Assembly (NCBI GenBank): GCA_018241405.1
Contig: JAFEDY010000010.1
Span: 1-62,972 of the forward strand
DNA length: 62,972 bases
Reading direction: 5' to 3'
Source of the DNA: Pseudomonadota bacterium
GTDB taxonomy: Bacteria; Pseudomonadota; Gammaproteobacteria; Burkholderiales; Burkholderiaceae_C
Shown here: positions 7,927 through 16,781 of the stretch, piece after piece
How positions within the stretch are numbered: position 1 is the stretch's first letter
Layout: each line of letters starts with the position of its first letter
Made by a program: the position numbers and the translations under genes
Notes under the pieces: model-generated
Told to the model about the DNA's origin: nothing
The model's database searches: none
The model's input: the letters and a program-made list of their open reading frames with translations, nothing else

Positions 7927-8564
7927 ACACCGACGAACTCATCCGCCTGCTGGCGGCAGACGCACCGCCCGTGCCCGCGCGCGCCATGGAGCGGCGCTTT
8001 GCGCTGGCCGTGGCGCTGGGGCTGGCGGGCGCGGCGGCGCTCATGCTGGGCGTCTTCGGCCTGCGCCGTGACTGGGACGTGGTGCTGGCGCTGCCCATGT
8101 TCTGGGGCAAGTTTGCCCTGGGGGGCTCGCTGGCGGTCCTGGGGCTGGCCGCGCTGCTGCGTATGGCGCGGCCGGGCATGCCGTGGCGGCGCGCCGCGCT
8201 CTGGCTGGCCCTGCCGCCCGCCGTGATGTGGCTGCTGGCGGGCCTGGCGCTGGCTGCCGCAGCGGCGCCCGAGCGGCTGCCGCTGTTGCTGGGCAGCACC
8301 TGGCGCAGCTGCCCGTTCAATATCACGCTGCTGTCGCTGCCTGCGCTCGCAGCGCTGCTGTGGGCGCTGCGCGGCGCGGCGCCCACGCGCCTGGCCTGGG
8401 CCGGCGCGGGCGCGGGCCTGCTCGCGGGTGCGCTCGGCGTGCTCGTGTACGCGCTGCACTGCCCCGAGATGGCGGCCCCGTTCGTCGCGCTGTGGTACCT
8501 GGCGGGCATGGCCCTGCCCACGGCGCTGGGCGCCCTGCTGGGGCCGCGGATGCTGCGCTGGTGA
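7923..8564 (+). CDS. nrsF: NrsF family membrane anti-sigma factor (DUF1109)
   Basis: This 213-residue protein has a short cytoplasmic N-terminus ([18 protein letters not shown]) and six hydrophobic segments, the DUF1109/NrsF layout. Two cysteines stand out: Cys130 in WRSCPF and Cys180 in HCPEM. In the Caulobacter SigF system the equivalent pair of conserved cysteines is needed to release the sigma factor under metal stress, so they probably form the sensor here. It overlaps the sigma gene by 4 bp and ends 12 bp from the convergent cca gene. Confidence 0.9.
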   Translation: MNTDELIRLLAADAPPVPARAMERRFALAVALGLAGAAALMLGVFGLRRDWDVVLALPMFWGKFALGGSLAVLGLAALLRMARPGMPWRRAALWLALPPAVMWLLAGLALAAAAAPERLPLLLGSTWRSCPFNITLLSLPALAALLWALRGAAPTRLAWAGAGAGLLAGALGVLVYALHCPEMAAPFVALWYLAGMALPTALGALLGPRMLRW

Positions 8565-8576
8565 GTGTGCGGGAAA

Positions 8577-9815
8577 TCAGGTGGCAAGGGCCTCGGCCAC
8601 GGCCCGCACGCGTGCCTGGTGGATCTGCGCCCCCACCTGCGCGCCCTGTAGTCCGCGTGCCGCCGCCGCCGCCGCGATGGGCGCGGTGGCCACGTCCAGA
8701 ACCGCAGCCAGCGCCGCCAGCAGCCGCGGGCGCTGGGGGTAGGGCGCATCCTCAAACCCCAGCCGCCCGCGCGCGTCGCATTCGCAGGCCAGCAGGATGT
8801 GGTCAAAGCGCTCGGGCTTGCGGATCGCGTCGCAGCGCTCCAGCAGGCGCACCAGTGCGCCGGTGCCCAGTTCGCCGCTCTTGTGGATGTTGCCGTGCTC
8901 GCGTGCGACGACGTCGGCCAGCTCGCGGCAATCGACGGGCACGCGCAGGCGCTCGCACAAGTCCTTGAGCAGCCTGGCACTGCGCTGCTCGTGCCCTATG
9001 TGGCGCGGCAGCATGTCGGTGGGGGTGGTGCCTTTTCCTAAGTCGTGCACCAGGCAGGCGAAGCGCACGGCCAGCGGGGCGGAAAGGCGCGCCGCCATGT
9101 TGAGGACCATCATCACATGCACGCCGGTGTCCACCTCGGGGTGGTATTCGGCGCGCTGGGGCACGCCCCACAGGCGGTCGAGTTCGGGCAGCACCACGGC
9201 CAGGGCGCCGCAGTCGCGCAGCACGTCGAACATGCGCGTGGGCTGGTCCTCCATGAGGCCGCGCGACAGCTCCTGCCACACGCGCTCGGCGACGAGGTGG
9301 TCGGCCTCTCCGGCCTGCACCATTTCGCGCATGAGCTGCAGGGTCTCGGGCGCGACCGCGAAGTCGGCAAAGCGCGCCGCAAAGCGTGCCACGCGCAGGA
9401 TGCGCACCGGGTCTTCGCGGAAGGCGTCCGTCACATGGCGCAGCACGCGGCGTTCCAGGTCGCGTGCACCGCCATAGGGGTCAAAAATGGCGCCGGCGCC
9501 CAAGCTGTCTGCGCAGGAAGCTATCGCATTGATAGTGAGATCGCGCCGTGACAGGTCTTCTTCCAGCGTCACGTCGGGCGATGTCTGCACGACGAAGCCG
9601 CGGTAGCCGCGCCCGCTCTTTCTCTCGGTGCGCGCCAGCGCGTATTCCTCGTGCGTTTCGGGGTGCAGAAAGACGGGAAAATCGCGTCCCACGGGCACGA
9701 AGCCGCGCGCCAGCATGTCCTCGGGCCGGGCGCCCACGACGACCCAGTCGTGGTCATTGACGGGGCGGCCCAACAGCCGGTCGCGCACCGCGCCGCCCAC
9801 CATGTAGATTTGCAT
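8577..9815 (-). CDS. cca: Multifunctional CCA tRNA nucleotidyltransferase
   Basis: This enzyme adds and repairs the 3' CCA end of tRNAs. The 412-residue product has the nucleotidyltransferase head (VGGAVRD at residues 6-12, DHDWVV with the catalytic aspartates, [10 protein letters not shown]), the RNA-binding middle ([17 protein letters not shown]) and a C-terminal HD phosphohydrolase domain ([11 protein letters not shown]). This is the bifunctional class typical of beta- and gammaproteobacteria. It starts at ATG 9815 and stands alone: the neighbour at the left end is convergent, and the GntR gene upstream is separated by 67 bp. Confidence 0.95.
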   Translation of the reverse strand: MQIYMVGGAVRDRLLGRPVNDHDWVVVGARPEDMLARGFVPVGRDFPVFLHPETHEEYALARTERKSGRGYRGFVVQTSPDVTLEEDLSRRDLTINAIASCADSLGAGAIFDPYGGARDLERRVLRHVTDAFREDPVRILRVARFAARFADFAVAPETLQLMREMVQAGEADHLVAERVWQELSRGLMEDQPTRMFDVLRDCGALAVVLPELDRLWGVPQRAEYHPEVDTGVHVMMVLNMAARLSAPLAVRFACLVHDLGKGTTPTDMLPRHIGHEQRSARLLKDLCERLRVPVDCRELADVVAREHGNIHKSGELGTGALVRLLERCDAIRKPERFDHILLACECDARGRLGFEDAPYPQRPRLLAALAAVLDVATAPIAAAAAARGLQGAQVGAQIHQARVRAVAEALAT

Positions 9816-9882
9816 GACGGCAGTGTATGACGCCTTGCCGGGCGGGCGACGGGCCGGCTAGCGGCCGCGTGCAACCGGTGCT

Positions 9883-10602
9883 TCAGGGCTTGGTGGACTT
9901 TTTTTCAGCCGGCGGATTCTTGCGTGGCGTCCGTGTCGGTGCCAGGGCGGTTTGCAGCCGTTTGCGTGCGTCGCCGCGGTCGGCCAGCGTTGCGTCCAAA
10001 CGCTTGGCGAGGCTGTCGATGTGGTCGCGCATCAGGCGTTCGGCGCGCGCATTGTCACCATCTGCCAGTGCGGCAACGATGGCGGCATGGTCATCGTTTG
10101 AGCCCTGTGCCTCTGTGGTGGTTTGGTACAGCGCAGAGACCAGCGTGGTGCGCGCCGAGAGATCGACCATCGTCGCCGTGAGGAAACGATTGCCCAGGCA
10201 TTCGGCAAGGCAGATGTGGAAGTCGGCGAGCAGCCAGCTGCGGGTGGCTTTATCGCCGGAGGCGATGGCCTTTCGCTCCTCCGCCAAATGCTGGCGCAGG
10301 CGGCGGATGCTTGTCTGCAGCGGGGTTCCTGCGTCGCGCAGCATGCCTGGCTCGATGACGCGCCGCGCCGCGTAGGTCTCGCGCGCCTCATCGAACGAGG
10401 GTTCTACGACATACCAGCCTATGCGGGAGCGCACCTCCACAAAACCACGGGCCTGCAACTGCATCAGCGCTTCGCGCACCAGGGTGCGGCTGACGTTGAA
10501 CAGGTCTGCAATGTCCTGCTCGCCCAGCCGTTCGCCAGGACGCAGCTTCCTTGTGAGGATGGACTCGATGATGCGCTCTGCGATCTTGGCCTTTGAGATC
10601 AT
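9883..10602 (-). CDS. GntR family transcriptional regulator (FadR/FCD type)
   Basis: The 239-residue protein has an N-terminal winged helix-turn-helix (LRPGERLGEQDIADLFNVSRTLVREALMQLQARGFV) and a C-terminal all-helical FCD ligand domain (from about residue 80), where ADFHICLAECLGNR and the DDHAAIVAALADGD segment give the usual metal-ligand positions. The tail after residue 215 is Lys/Pro-rich and likely disordered. It lies 117 bp downstream of the broken NCS1 permease on the same strand. It may once have controlled uptake of a purine, pyrimidine or hydantoin; the effector is unknown. Confidence 0.88.
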   Translation of the reverse strand: MISKAKIAERIIESILTRKLRPGERLGEQDIADLFNVSRTLVREALMQLQARGFVEVRSRIGWYVVEPSFDEARETYAARRVIEPGMLRDAGTPLQTSIRRLRQHLAEERKAIASGDKATRSWLLADFHICLAECLGNRFLTATMVDLSARTTLVSALYQTTTEAQGSNDDHAAIVAALADGDNARAERLMRDHIDSLAKRLDATLADRGDARKRLQTALAPTRTPRKNPPAEKKSTKP

Positions 10603-10719
10603 GGGCGGTGCGAGGTTGCGGTCCAGTCTACAAATGCCGCCTGGTATGTGAAAGAAGCCTGCGCCTGTGACCGCCTGGCTCTACCGATCGGCGGACTGGC
10701 TGCCGGGCGCAGCTCGGAA

Positions 10720-11928
10720 TCAGGCCGCATTCTGCACGGGTTTTGCCCTGGGCCGCACCAGTGAAAGCAGATAGTGCATGGACCCCCCTATCGCCACGCC
10801 GAAGAACCAGCCGTAGGTTCCCCACCACGCCGGCAGGAGGGTCGTGAAATTAGGCAAAAAGGTTGAAAACACGGCGCCCACGGCCGTTGAGATCAAAGCG
10901 TTGGTGTTCCAGCCCCCCTGGTAGCGGTATTCGCCATGCTCTTCGTACAGCGCCTGCACATTGATCTGGCCACGGGCGATCAGGTAGTAGTCGACCACGA
11001 TGATGCCCAGCAGCGGTCCCATCGTGGCACCGATTGCGTTCACGAAATGTGCCGCGTTGCCTTCCCATGGAGCGAAGGGGTAGAGCACCAGTGCAATGGC
11101 CGCTGCAATATAGCCGCCTCGCTTGAAGCTGATCTGCCTGGGGAATACGTTCGAGATGTCAAAGGCCGACGAGACAAAGTTCGCCACGACGTTGATACCC
11201 AAGGTCGCCACCGCGAACGTCATGGCCGCCAGCAAGGCGAGGAACCAGCTTTCGAACTTTGCCGAAATCTGCTCGGGGTGCAGCAGCACCTCGCCATAGA
11301 CCTGGTACGCCGCGATGGTCGTGATGCCGGCCACGAAGGAGAAGGCGATCAGGTTCACCGGCAGGCCCCACAGGTTGCCCTTGGTGACCGCGTCCCTGTT
11401 CTTTGCATAGCGCGAGAAGTCGCAGAAGTTCAGGTACAGGGCGGCAAAGTAGGTGATCCAGGTGGCGCCAACCGCCATCAACGCCCAGAACGAGCCCGGC
11501 GTGCCATTCACCCCCGCATCCTTGGTCTTGTCGAGCAGCACATCCATGGGGATGCCGTGGGCAAAGGAAAAGCCGCCTGCCTTGACCATGAGGCCGATGG
11601 CCAGCACCAGCATGGCCACCCACACCGCCGGACCGGCCCAATCCTGGAATTTGCGCACTGTCTCCATGCCCTTCTGGATGATCAGGAGCTGCAGCCCCCA
11701 CATCACCACATAGCAGATCACCTCCAGCGTCGAATGCCCGAGCATGTGTGAGGTCTGGTGAAACTGCAGCATCGCTTCGTTGCGCACCAGCAGCGCGACG
11801 AGGGCGCTGGAGGCCGCAGCGGTCTGCGCGCCGTACCAGAAGATGGCCACGATAGCGCGCACGATCGCCGGCAGGTTGGCGCCCCAGACGCCAAAGGACG
11901 CACGGGCGAGTACCGGATAGGCATAGGG
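10720..11928 (-). pseudogene. NCS1 family permease (purine/cytosine/allantoin/hydantoin type), 5'-truncated
   Basis: The frame carries a typical nucleobase:cation symporter-1 body: YPVLARASFGVWGANLPAIV, FWYGAQTAAASS, then about nine more membrane helices to VRPRAKPVQNAA at 10720. NCS1 proteins have about 80-90 residues before the YPVLARASFG segment; here recognisable homology stops near 11928. Upstream codons (through 12060) show no family similarity, no ATG and no hydrophobic helix. The first possible start, GTG 11862, would begin inside a membrane helix and leave 380 residues instead of about 480. I infer loss of the 5' end by deletion between this gene and the metallophosphoesterase. A functional shortened form is unlikely. 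Confidence 0.75.
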
Positions 11929-12069
11929 CCGCAGCCTGAGAAGGGTTGCGCCCTCGGCGGATCTGTCACATTCGAAGCGGGCTGTCCCCGGTGTCCAGGG
12001 TGGATATGAGGAACGGGCCTTCGGGCTGGAGGCCGTCGCGCAGGGCCGCAGGCGAGCAAGGGCGCGCGG
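11929..12069. other. Non-coding junction between the truncated permease and metallophosphoesterase gene
   Basis: These 141 bp hold no recognisable gene and no clear promoter for the permease. One minus-strand frame runs from the metallophosphoesterase region and ends in LISTLDTGDSPLRM at 11966; I could not assign it. The segment probably marks the deletion scar that removed the permease N-terminus. Confidence 0.5.
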
Positions 12070-12837
12070 CTATGCCACCTCGACCACCAGCTGCGCGTCG
12101 AACAGCGGGTTCTCGTTCACGCCGTCCTTGGCATAGCCGCGCGGGTTGCACAGCACGCGGGTGTTGCCTACCAGATAGTCGAAGCTGTCGTGCGTGTGGC
12201 CGTGGATCCACAGCCGGGCGCCGCTGGCGGCGACGAGCGCTTCGGCGTCGGAGACGAAGATGGTATTGAGTGGCGAGCCGGCAAAGCGCGGGTGGATGCT
12301 GCGCGGCGACGGCGCGTGGTGGGTGATGACCACCGTGGGGCCGTCAAAGGGCTGGGCGAGCTCCTGGGCGAGCCACTGCACATTGGCGTCGAACAGCGTG
12401 GCCGAGTCCTCGGGGGTGAACAGCGGGGCATCGGGCGCATCGGTGATGCGCACCCGCTGGAAGTCGTACATGAAGCGCTTGGCCTGCTCCATGGCGTCGA
12501 TGCGTGCCTGCCCCTCGCCCGCAATGCGAAAGTCGCTCCACAGCGTGCTACCGATGAAGCGCACGCCCTGCAGCTCCAGGCTGCGGTTGTCTAGCAGTTG
12601 CACGGGGCCGCCGGCGCACAGCGCCTGCAGCGTGCGCACGGTCTGCGGCAGGGTGCGGCCGTAGAACTCGTGGTTGCCAGGCACGTACAGCACGGGCTTG
12701 CCAAAACCCTCGGCCCAGGCGGCAGCCTGCTCGGGGCGGGCGATGTCGCCGGCCAGCACGATGATGTCGGCGTCGGTCTGCGGGTGCTCCATGGCCTGCA
12801 CGCCCAGGTGCAGGTCGGACAGGATGTGCAGCTTCAT
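12070..12837 (-). CDS. Calcineurin-type metallophosphoesterase
   Basis: This 255-residue phosphoesterase has the full set of calcineurin-like metal motifs: SDLHLG at the N-terminus, LAGDIARPE, VPGNHEFYG, THHAPSP and a final GHTHDSFDY. The ATG at 12837 is chosen because MKLHILSDLHLG is the standard family start. It follows the ABC exporter operon by 19 bp on the same strand and may be the last gene of it. The physiological substrate is unknown; relatives act on nucleotides or phosphodiesters. Confidence 0.92.
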   Translation of the reverse strand: MKLHILSDLHLGVQAMEHPQTDADIIVLAGDIARPEQAAAWAEGFGKPVLYVPGNHEFYGRTLPQTVRTLQALCAGGPVQLLDNRSLELQGVRFIGSTLWSDFRIAGEGQARIDAMEQAKRFMYDFQRVRITDAPDAPLFTPEDSATLFDANVQWLAQELAQPFDGPTVVITHHAPSPRSIHPRFAGSPLNTIFVSDAEALVAASGARLWIHGHTHDSFDYLVGNTRVLCNPRGYAKDGVNENPLFDAQLVVEVA

Positions 12838-12856
12838 GGTGGGCAGTGTAGGCCGT

Positions 12857-13990
12857 TCAATCCAGCGTCTGCCGGTAGCGCGCCAGCGCCAGTGCGCCCG
12901 CCGCGGCCAAAAAGGCCAGCATGGGCCAGAGCTCGGGCGCCAGGTCGGCAAAGCCGCTGCCCTTGAGCAGGATGCCGCGCACGATGCGCAAAAAGTGCGT
13001 CAGCGGCAGCAGCTCGCCGAGCATCTGCGCCCAGTGCGGCATGCCGCGAAACGGGAACATGAAGCCCGACAGCAGGATGGACGGCAGGAAGAAAAAAAAT
13101 GTCATCTGCATGGCCTGCAGCTGGTTGCGCGCCAGCGTCGAAAACGTGAAGCCCACCGCCAGGTTGGCGAGGATGAACACGCCGATCATGGCCATGAGCA
13201 GCGCGAAGCTGCCGGCCATGGGCACCTCGAACAGCGCCCAGGCCGCCGTGAGTATCACGCCCAGCTGCAGGTAGCCGATCAGCACATAGGGCAGGATCTT
13301 GCCGGCCATGACCTCCAGCGGGCGCACGGGCGTGGCCAGCAGGTTCTCCATGGTGCCGCGCTCGCGCTCGCGCGTCATGGCCAGCGACGTCAGCATGACC
13401 ATGGTCATGGTCAGGATGGTGCCCACCAGCCCCGGCACGATGTTGTAGCGCGACAGCCCCTCGGGGTTGTAGCGGCGGTGGATGCGCAGCTCGAACGGCG
13501 GCGCGCGCGGCTGCAGCGCGTGCAAGGGGCCGCTGAGGTCGTGCGCCAGCGCCTGGGTGGCCACGAGGTTCAGCGCCGCGATGGCATTGCCCGAGGCAGC
13601 GGGGTCGGTCGCGTCCACGGCCACATACAGCGCGGGCTGCTCGCCGCGCACCAGGCGGCGCTCGAACTGCGGCGGCACCACGAGCATGAATTGCACCGCG
13701 CCGCGTGCCATGAGCGCGTCGCCCTCGGCCTCGCTCGCCGGCTGGGCCGTGATGTGGAAGTAGCCCGTGTTCTGCAGCGCCGCGAGCAGGCTGCGCGTGA
13801 GCGGCCCGCCGTCGGCCGCGACCACGGCCGTGGGCAGGCCCTTGGGGTCGGTGTTGATGGCGTAGCCGAACAGAATGAGCTGCAACACCGGCACGCCCAC
13901 GGCCATGGCGAAGGTGAGCCGGTCGCGCAGCATCTGCTGCAGCTCCTTGAGAAACACCGCGGCCATGCGCGCGGCCGAAAAGCTTGTCAT
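12857..13990 (-). CDS. ABC-2 type transport permease (YbhR/YhhJ-like)
   Basis: This 377-residue membrane subunit has a first helix (LTFAMAVGVPVLQLILFGYAI), a large periplasmic loop (about residues 50-170) and five C-terminal helices with the ABC-2 signature TRERERGTMENLLATPVRPLEVMAGKILPY. It overlaps the ATPase gene by 4 bp. E. coli YbhFSR uses two permeases; only one is present here, so it probably works as a homodimer. Drug or lipophilic-cation export is the family expectation. Confidence 0.9.
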   Translation of the reverse strand: MTSFSAARMAAVFLKELQQMLRDRLTFAMAVGVPVLQLILFGYAINTDPKGLPTAVVAADGGPLTRSLLAALQNTGYFHITAQPASEAEGDALMARGAVQFMLVVPPQFERRLVRGEQPALYVAVDATDPAASGNAIAALNLVATQALAHDLSGPLHALQPRAPPFELRIHRRYNPEGLSRYNIVPGLVGTILTMTMVMLTSLAMTRERERGTMENLLATPVRPLEVMAGKILPYVLIGYLQLGVILTAAWALFEVPMAGSFALLMAMIGVFILANLAVGFTFSTLARNQLQAMQMTFFFFLPSILLSGFMFPFRGMPHWAQMLGELLPLTHFLRIVRGILLKGSGFADLAPELWPMLAFLAAAGALALARYRQTLD

Positions 13991-14928
13991 GTCTGCGGCT
14001 CCGCGGCGAAGTTGTCCGGCGCGCCGCGCATCAGGTGGATGAACACATCCTCCAGCGTGGGCACAACGGCCTGTACGCGCAGCTCGGCTCGGCCCTGGAG
14101 CGGCGCCACGGCCTGTGACAGCAGTGCGGCATCACGGCCGGCCACATGCACGGCGTTGCCGAAGGCGGCCACGCTCTCCACCCCAGGCGCAGACTGCAGC
14201 GGTGCGATCAGCGCGGCCGCGCCTTCGCCCTCTATGCGCCATACGGAGAGTCGTGCGCTGGCGACTATGCCGGCCTGCGTGCCGCGCGCCAGCACCTGGC
14301 CGTAGGCCAGGTAGACCAGTTCGTGGCAGCGCTCGGCCTCGTCCATATAGTGCGTGGACACCAGTACCGTGATGCCCTCGGCCGCGAGGCGGTGGATTTC
14401 GTCCCAGAAGTCGCGCCGCGCCTTCGGGTCTACGCCGGCCGTGGGCTCGTCGAGCAGCAGCAGGCGCGGCCCATGGATCAGGCAGGCGGCCAGTGCCAGG
14501 CGCTGCTTCCAGCCGCCCGAGAGCGCGCCCGCGAGCTGGTGCTGCCGGCCCGTGAGGCCCAGTTGTTTCAGAGCCAGATCCACGGCGGCGCGCCTGTCGG
14601 GCAGGGTGAACAGGCGCGCGACAAAGTCCAGGTTCTGGCGTATCGACAGATCCTCGTACCAGCCGAAGCGCTGCGTCATATAGCCCACCTGGCGTTTGAT
14701 GGCGGCGGCCTCGCGCGCGATGTCCAGCCCCAGGCAATGGCCCTGGCCCGCGTCGGGCCTGAGCAGGCCGCAGAGCATGCGGATGGTGGTGGTCTTGCCG
14801 CTGCCGTTGGGCCCGAGAAAGCCGCAGATGCGCCCCGGCGCGACCTGCAGCGACACGCCATCGACCACGGCGCGGCCGCCATAGCGCTTGGTCAGGCCCC
14901 GCACGTCGATGGCCCAGTCGGCGTTCAC
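13987..14928 (-). CDS. ABC transporter ATP-binding protein (YbhF-like, single domain)
   Basis: This 313-residue ATPase has Walker A GPNGSGKT (about residues 38-45), the signature ALSGGWKQRLALA, Walker B LLLLDEPTAG and the switch His in STHYMDEAERC. The C-terminal 80 residues form the regulatory extension common in DrrA/YbhF-type exporters. It is one NBD long, whereas E. coli YbhF is a tandem of two. It overlaps the genes on both sides by 4 bp, so HlyD-ATPase-permease form a coupled operon. Confidence 0.93.
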   Translation of the reverse strand: MNADWAIDVRGLTKRYGGRAVVDGVSLQVAPGRICGFLGPNGSGKTTTIRMLCGLLRPDAGQGHCLGLDIAREAAAIKRQVGYMTQRFGWYEDLSIRQNLDFVARLFTLPDRRAAVDLALKQLGLTGRQHQLAGALSGGWKQRLALAACLIHGPRLLLLDEPTAGVDPKARRDFWDEIHRLAAEGITVLVSTHYMDEAERCHELVYLAYGQVLARGTQAGIVASARLSVWRIEGEGAAALIAPLQSAPGVESVAAFGNAVHVAGRDAALLSQAVAPLQGRAELRVQAVVPTLEDVFIHLMRGAPDNFAAEPQT

Positions 14929-15896
14929 CTGACCTCCGCGCGCCGCACGTCCAGCGGCTGGCCCGGGCGCAGGCGCGGTGCGTCCTGCACGGCGGGGCGC
15001 GCCTCGACCAGGAACACCAGCTTGGCGCGCTGGGCGTTGGAGTAGATCACCGGCGGCGTGTACTCGGCTTGGGTGGCGATGCGGCTCACGCGCGCGGCGA
15101 TTGGGCTGCCGCAGCCGTCGCAGGCCAGCTGCACGGTGTCGCCCGGTGCCAGCGTGGCGACCTGGTCCTCGGGTACGTAGAAGCGCGCCTTGATGTGGGA
15201 CGGCGGCAGCAGCGACAGCACCGGCTGGCCCGCGCCCACATACTCGCCGGCGCGGAAGAACACATCGGCCACCTGGCCCGCGGCGGGAGCGTCCTGCTGT
15301 TTTTGCCGCTGGCTCCAGTCGGACTGGCGCAGCGCCTCATCGGCGGCCTGGGCCTGGGCCGCGGCCGCGGCGCGCTCGGCGGGCCGGCCCGGCAGACGCG
15401 CCACGCGCAGCGCGGCCTCCAGTTCGCTCACATGGCCCTGGGTCTGGCGTGCACTGCTCTCCAGTCCATCGAGCGTGGCGGCCGAGATAAAGCCCTGGGC
15501 CACGAGCTGCCGCTGGCGCGCCAGGTTGTTCTGCGCCAGCTGCGCCGCGGCGCGCGCCTGGGCCAGTTGGGCCTGGATCTGCGCGATCTCGTCGGGGCGC
15601 CTGCCGCTGGCCAGGTTGCTGGCCTGGGCCTGGGCGGCCGCCAGTTTGGCGCGGGCCTGGGCCTCCTGCGCGCGCTCGGGCTCGCTGTCGAGCGTGAACA
15701 GCGGGGCGCCCGAATCGACCTGCTGGCCGGCCTGCACCGCCAGCGTGGTGATGCGCCCCGGCAGGGCGGGCGCGATGTAGAGGTATTCGCCCTCGGCATA
15801 GCCCGACCAGCCGGACGCCGCATGCTCCTGGCAGCCGGCGAGCGCCAGGGCCAGTGCCAAGGCGACGACGGGGCAAGCGAAGGTTGTGGCGGCCAT
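14925..15896 (-). CDS. HlyD/YbhG family periplasmic adaptor lipoprotein
   Basis: The 323-residue membrane-fusion protein begins with a lipoprotein signal peptide (ALALALAGC, Cys about residue 22). A biotinyl-lipoyl-like half (TTLAVQAGQQVDSGAPLFTLD), a long coiled coil rich in Ala, Gln and Arg (about 75-195) and a beta-barrel (KARFYVPEDQVATLAPGDTVQL) follow. It is the first gene of the exporter operon and should link the ABC permease to an outer-membrane channel, which is not encoded nearby. The lipid anchor in place of a membrane helix is seen in some YbhG relatives. Confidence 0.88.
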   Translation of the reverse strand: MAATTFACPVVALALALALAGCQEHAASGWSGYAEGEYLYIAPALPGRITTLAVQAGQQVDSGAPLFTLDSEPERAQEAQARAKLAAAQAQASNLASGRRPDEIAQIQAQLAQARAAAQLAQNNLARQRQLVAQGFISAATLDGLESSARQTQGHVSELEAALRVARLPGRPAERAAAAAQAQAADEALRQSDWSQRQKQQDAPAAGQVADVFFRAGEYVGAGQPVLSLLPPSHIKARFYVPEDQVATLAPGDTVQLACDGCGSPIAARVSRIATQAEYTPPVIYSNAQRAKLVFLVEARPAVQDAPRLRPGQPLDVRRAEVR

Positions 15897-15914
15897 GGCG
15901 GGTGCCGCGGGACG

Positions 15915-16604
15915 TCAGCGCGTGGGAGCGAGCCGGTAGGGCTCCTCGAAGTCGAGGAAGTCATGCTCGGCCAGCGCGCCGTCTATCCAGGCCTGCACGC
16001 CGGGCAGTTCGCGCACGCGCTGCACATAGGCGGCAATGGGCTCGGGCACGGGCAGGCCGTAGCTGATAAGGCGCATGCACACCGGCGCGTAGAACGCGTC
16101 GGCAATCGTGAACTGGCCGAACAGCATGGGGCCGCCGTACCTGGCGAGCAGCTCGCCCCACATCTGCACCAGGCGCTCGACATCGGCGCGCACGCCGGCC
16201 TGGTCGCGCCAGAGGATGGCGCCCACCTCGGGCAGCCGCGCCTCGATGTTCATGCCGCAGTGGCTGCGCAGTGCGGTAAAGCCGCTGTGCATCTCGGCCG
16301 TCACGCTGCGGGCGTGGGCGCGTGCGGACTTGTCCTGGGGCCACAGCCGCTTGTCGGGATGCGTTTCGGCGAGGTATTCGGCAATCGCCAGGCTGTCCCA
16401 GATGCTGATGCTGCCATCGACCAGCACGGGCACCTTGCCCGCCGGGCTCACGGCCTGGAGCTGGCGCTTGAACTGCGAGTTGGCGTCGAAGCTGTCAAAG
16501 CGCACGGGCACTTCCTCGAACGCAATGCCCGCCTGGCGCAGCAGCACCCAGGGGCGCATGGACCAAGAGGAATAGTTCTTGTTGCCTATGTAAAGCTGGA
16601 GCAT
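15915..16604 (-). CDS. Glutathione S-transferase family protein
   Basis: This 229-residue GST begins LQLYIGNKNYSSWSMRPWVLL, the YSSWSMRPW form seen in a bacterial GST subgroup, with the active-site Ser in the SSWS run. The N-terminal thioredoxin fold includes VPVLVDGSISIWDSLAIAEYL (cis-Pro and glutathione-binding Asp-Ser) and the C-terminal helical domain contains FTIADAFYAPV. It stands between the exporter operon and the cyclo-ligase; an 18-bp gap to the HlyD gene allows co-transcription. The substrate is unknown. Confidence 0.9.
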   Translation of the reverse strand: MLQLYIGNKNYSSWSMRPWVLLRQAGIAFEEVPVRFDSFDANSQFKRQLQAVSPAGKVPVLVDGSISIWDSLAIAEYLAETHPDKRLWPQDKSARAHARSVTAEMHSGFTALRSHCGMNIEARLPEVGAILWRDQAGVRADVERLVQMWGELLARYGGPMLFGQFTIADAFYAPVCMRLISYGLPVPEPIAAYVQRVRELPGVQAWIDGALAEHDFLDFEEPYRLAPTR

Positions 16605-16677
16605 GGGAAGTCCTTTCTTGTGAAACCGGCGCTGCGTTACATGTCAGAAGGCCGCGGAGCAGGCCAGGCTAGCAGAC

Positions 16678-16780
16678 GCCGCGCAAGGGCCGCCCCGCAG
16701 CGCTGGTGTCGTCCCCCTGCCGGCGTAGCGCAGCGAAGCGAGAGCGGGGGGAAGGCGCGAAGCGCCTCAGGGGGGTGTTC
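16678..16780 (-). repeat. GC-rich interspersed repeat (family B), copy 1, just 3' of the cyclo-ligase stop
   Basis: Read on the minus strand this element runs CCCCCCTGAGGCGCTTCG, a run of C/T, a GCTTCGC hairpin, GGGGGACGAC and GGGGCGGCCCTTG. It matches the element at 29302-29400 nearly end to end in the same orientation relative to the upstream gene. Both copies begin within a few bases of a stop codon. It forms several strong hairpins and may act as a transcript end or processing element. Confidence 0.75.
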
Positions 16781-16781
16781 C

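Noticed and set aside
10720..11862. The NCS1 permease as an intact gene starting at GTG 11862
   Set aside because: That start lies inside the conserved first membrane segment, and recognisable homology continues upstream to about 11928 without a start codon.
11718..12059. A frame that would extend across the permease junction as a separate small gene
   Set aside because: It is out of frame with the NCS1 homology and its translation (Arg- and Pro-rich) has no recognisable domain.
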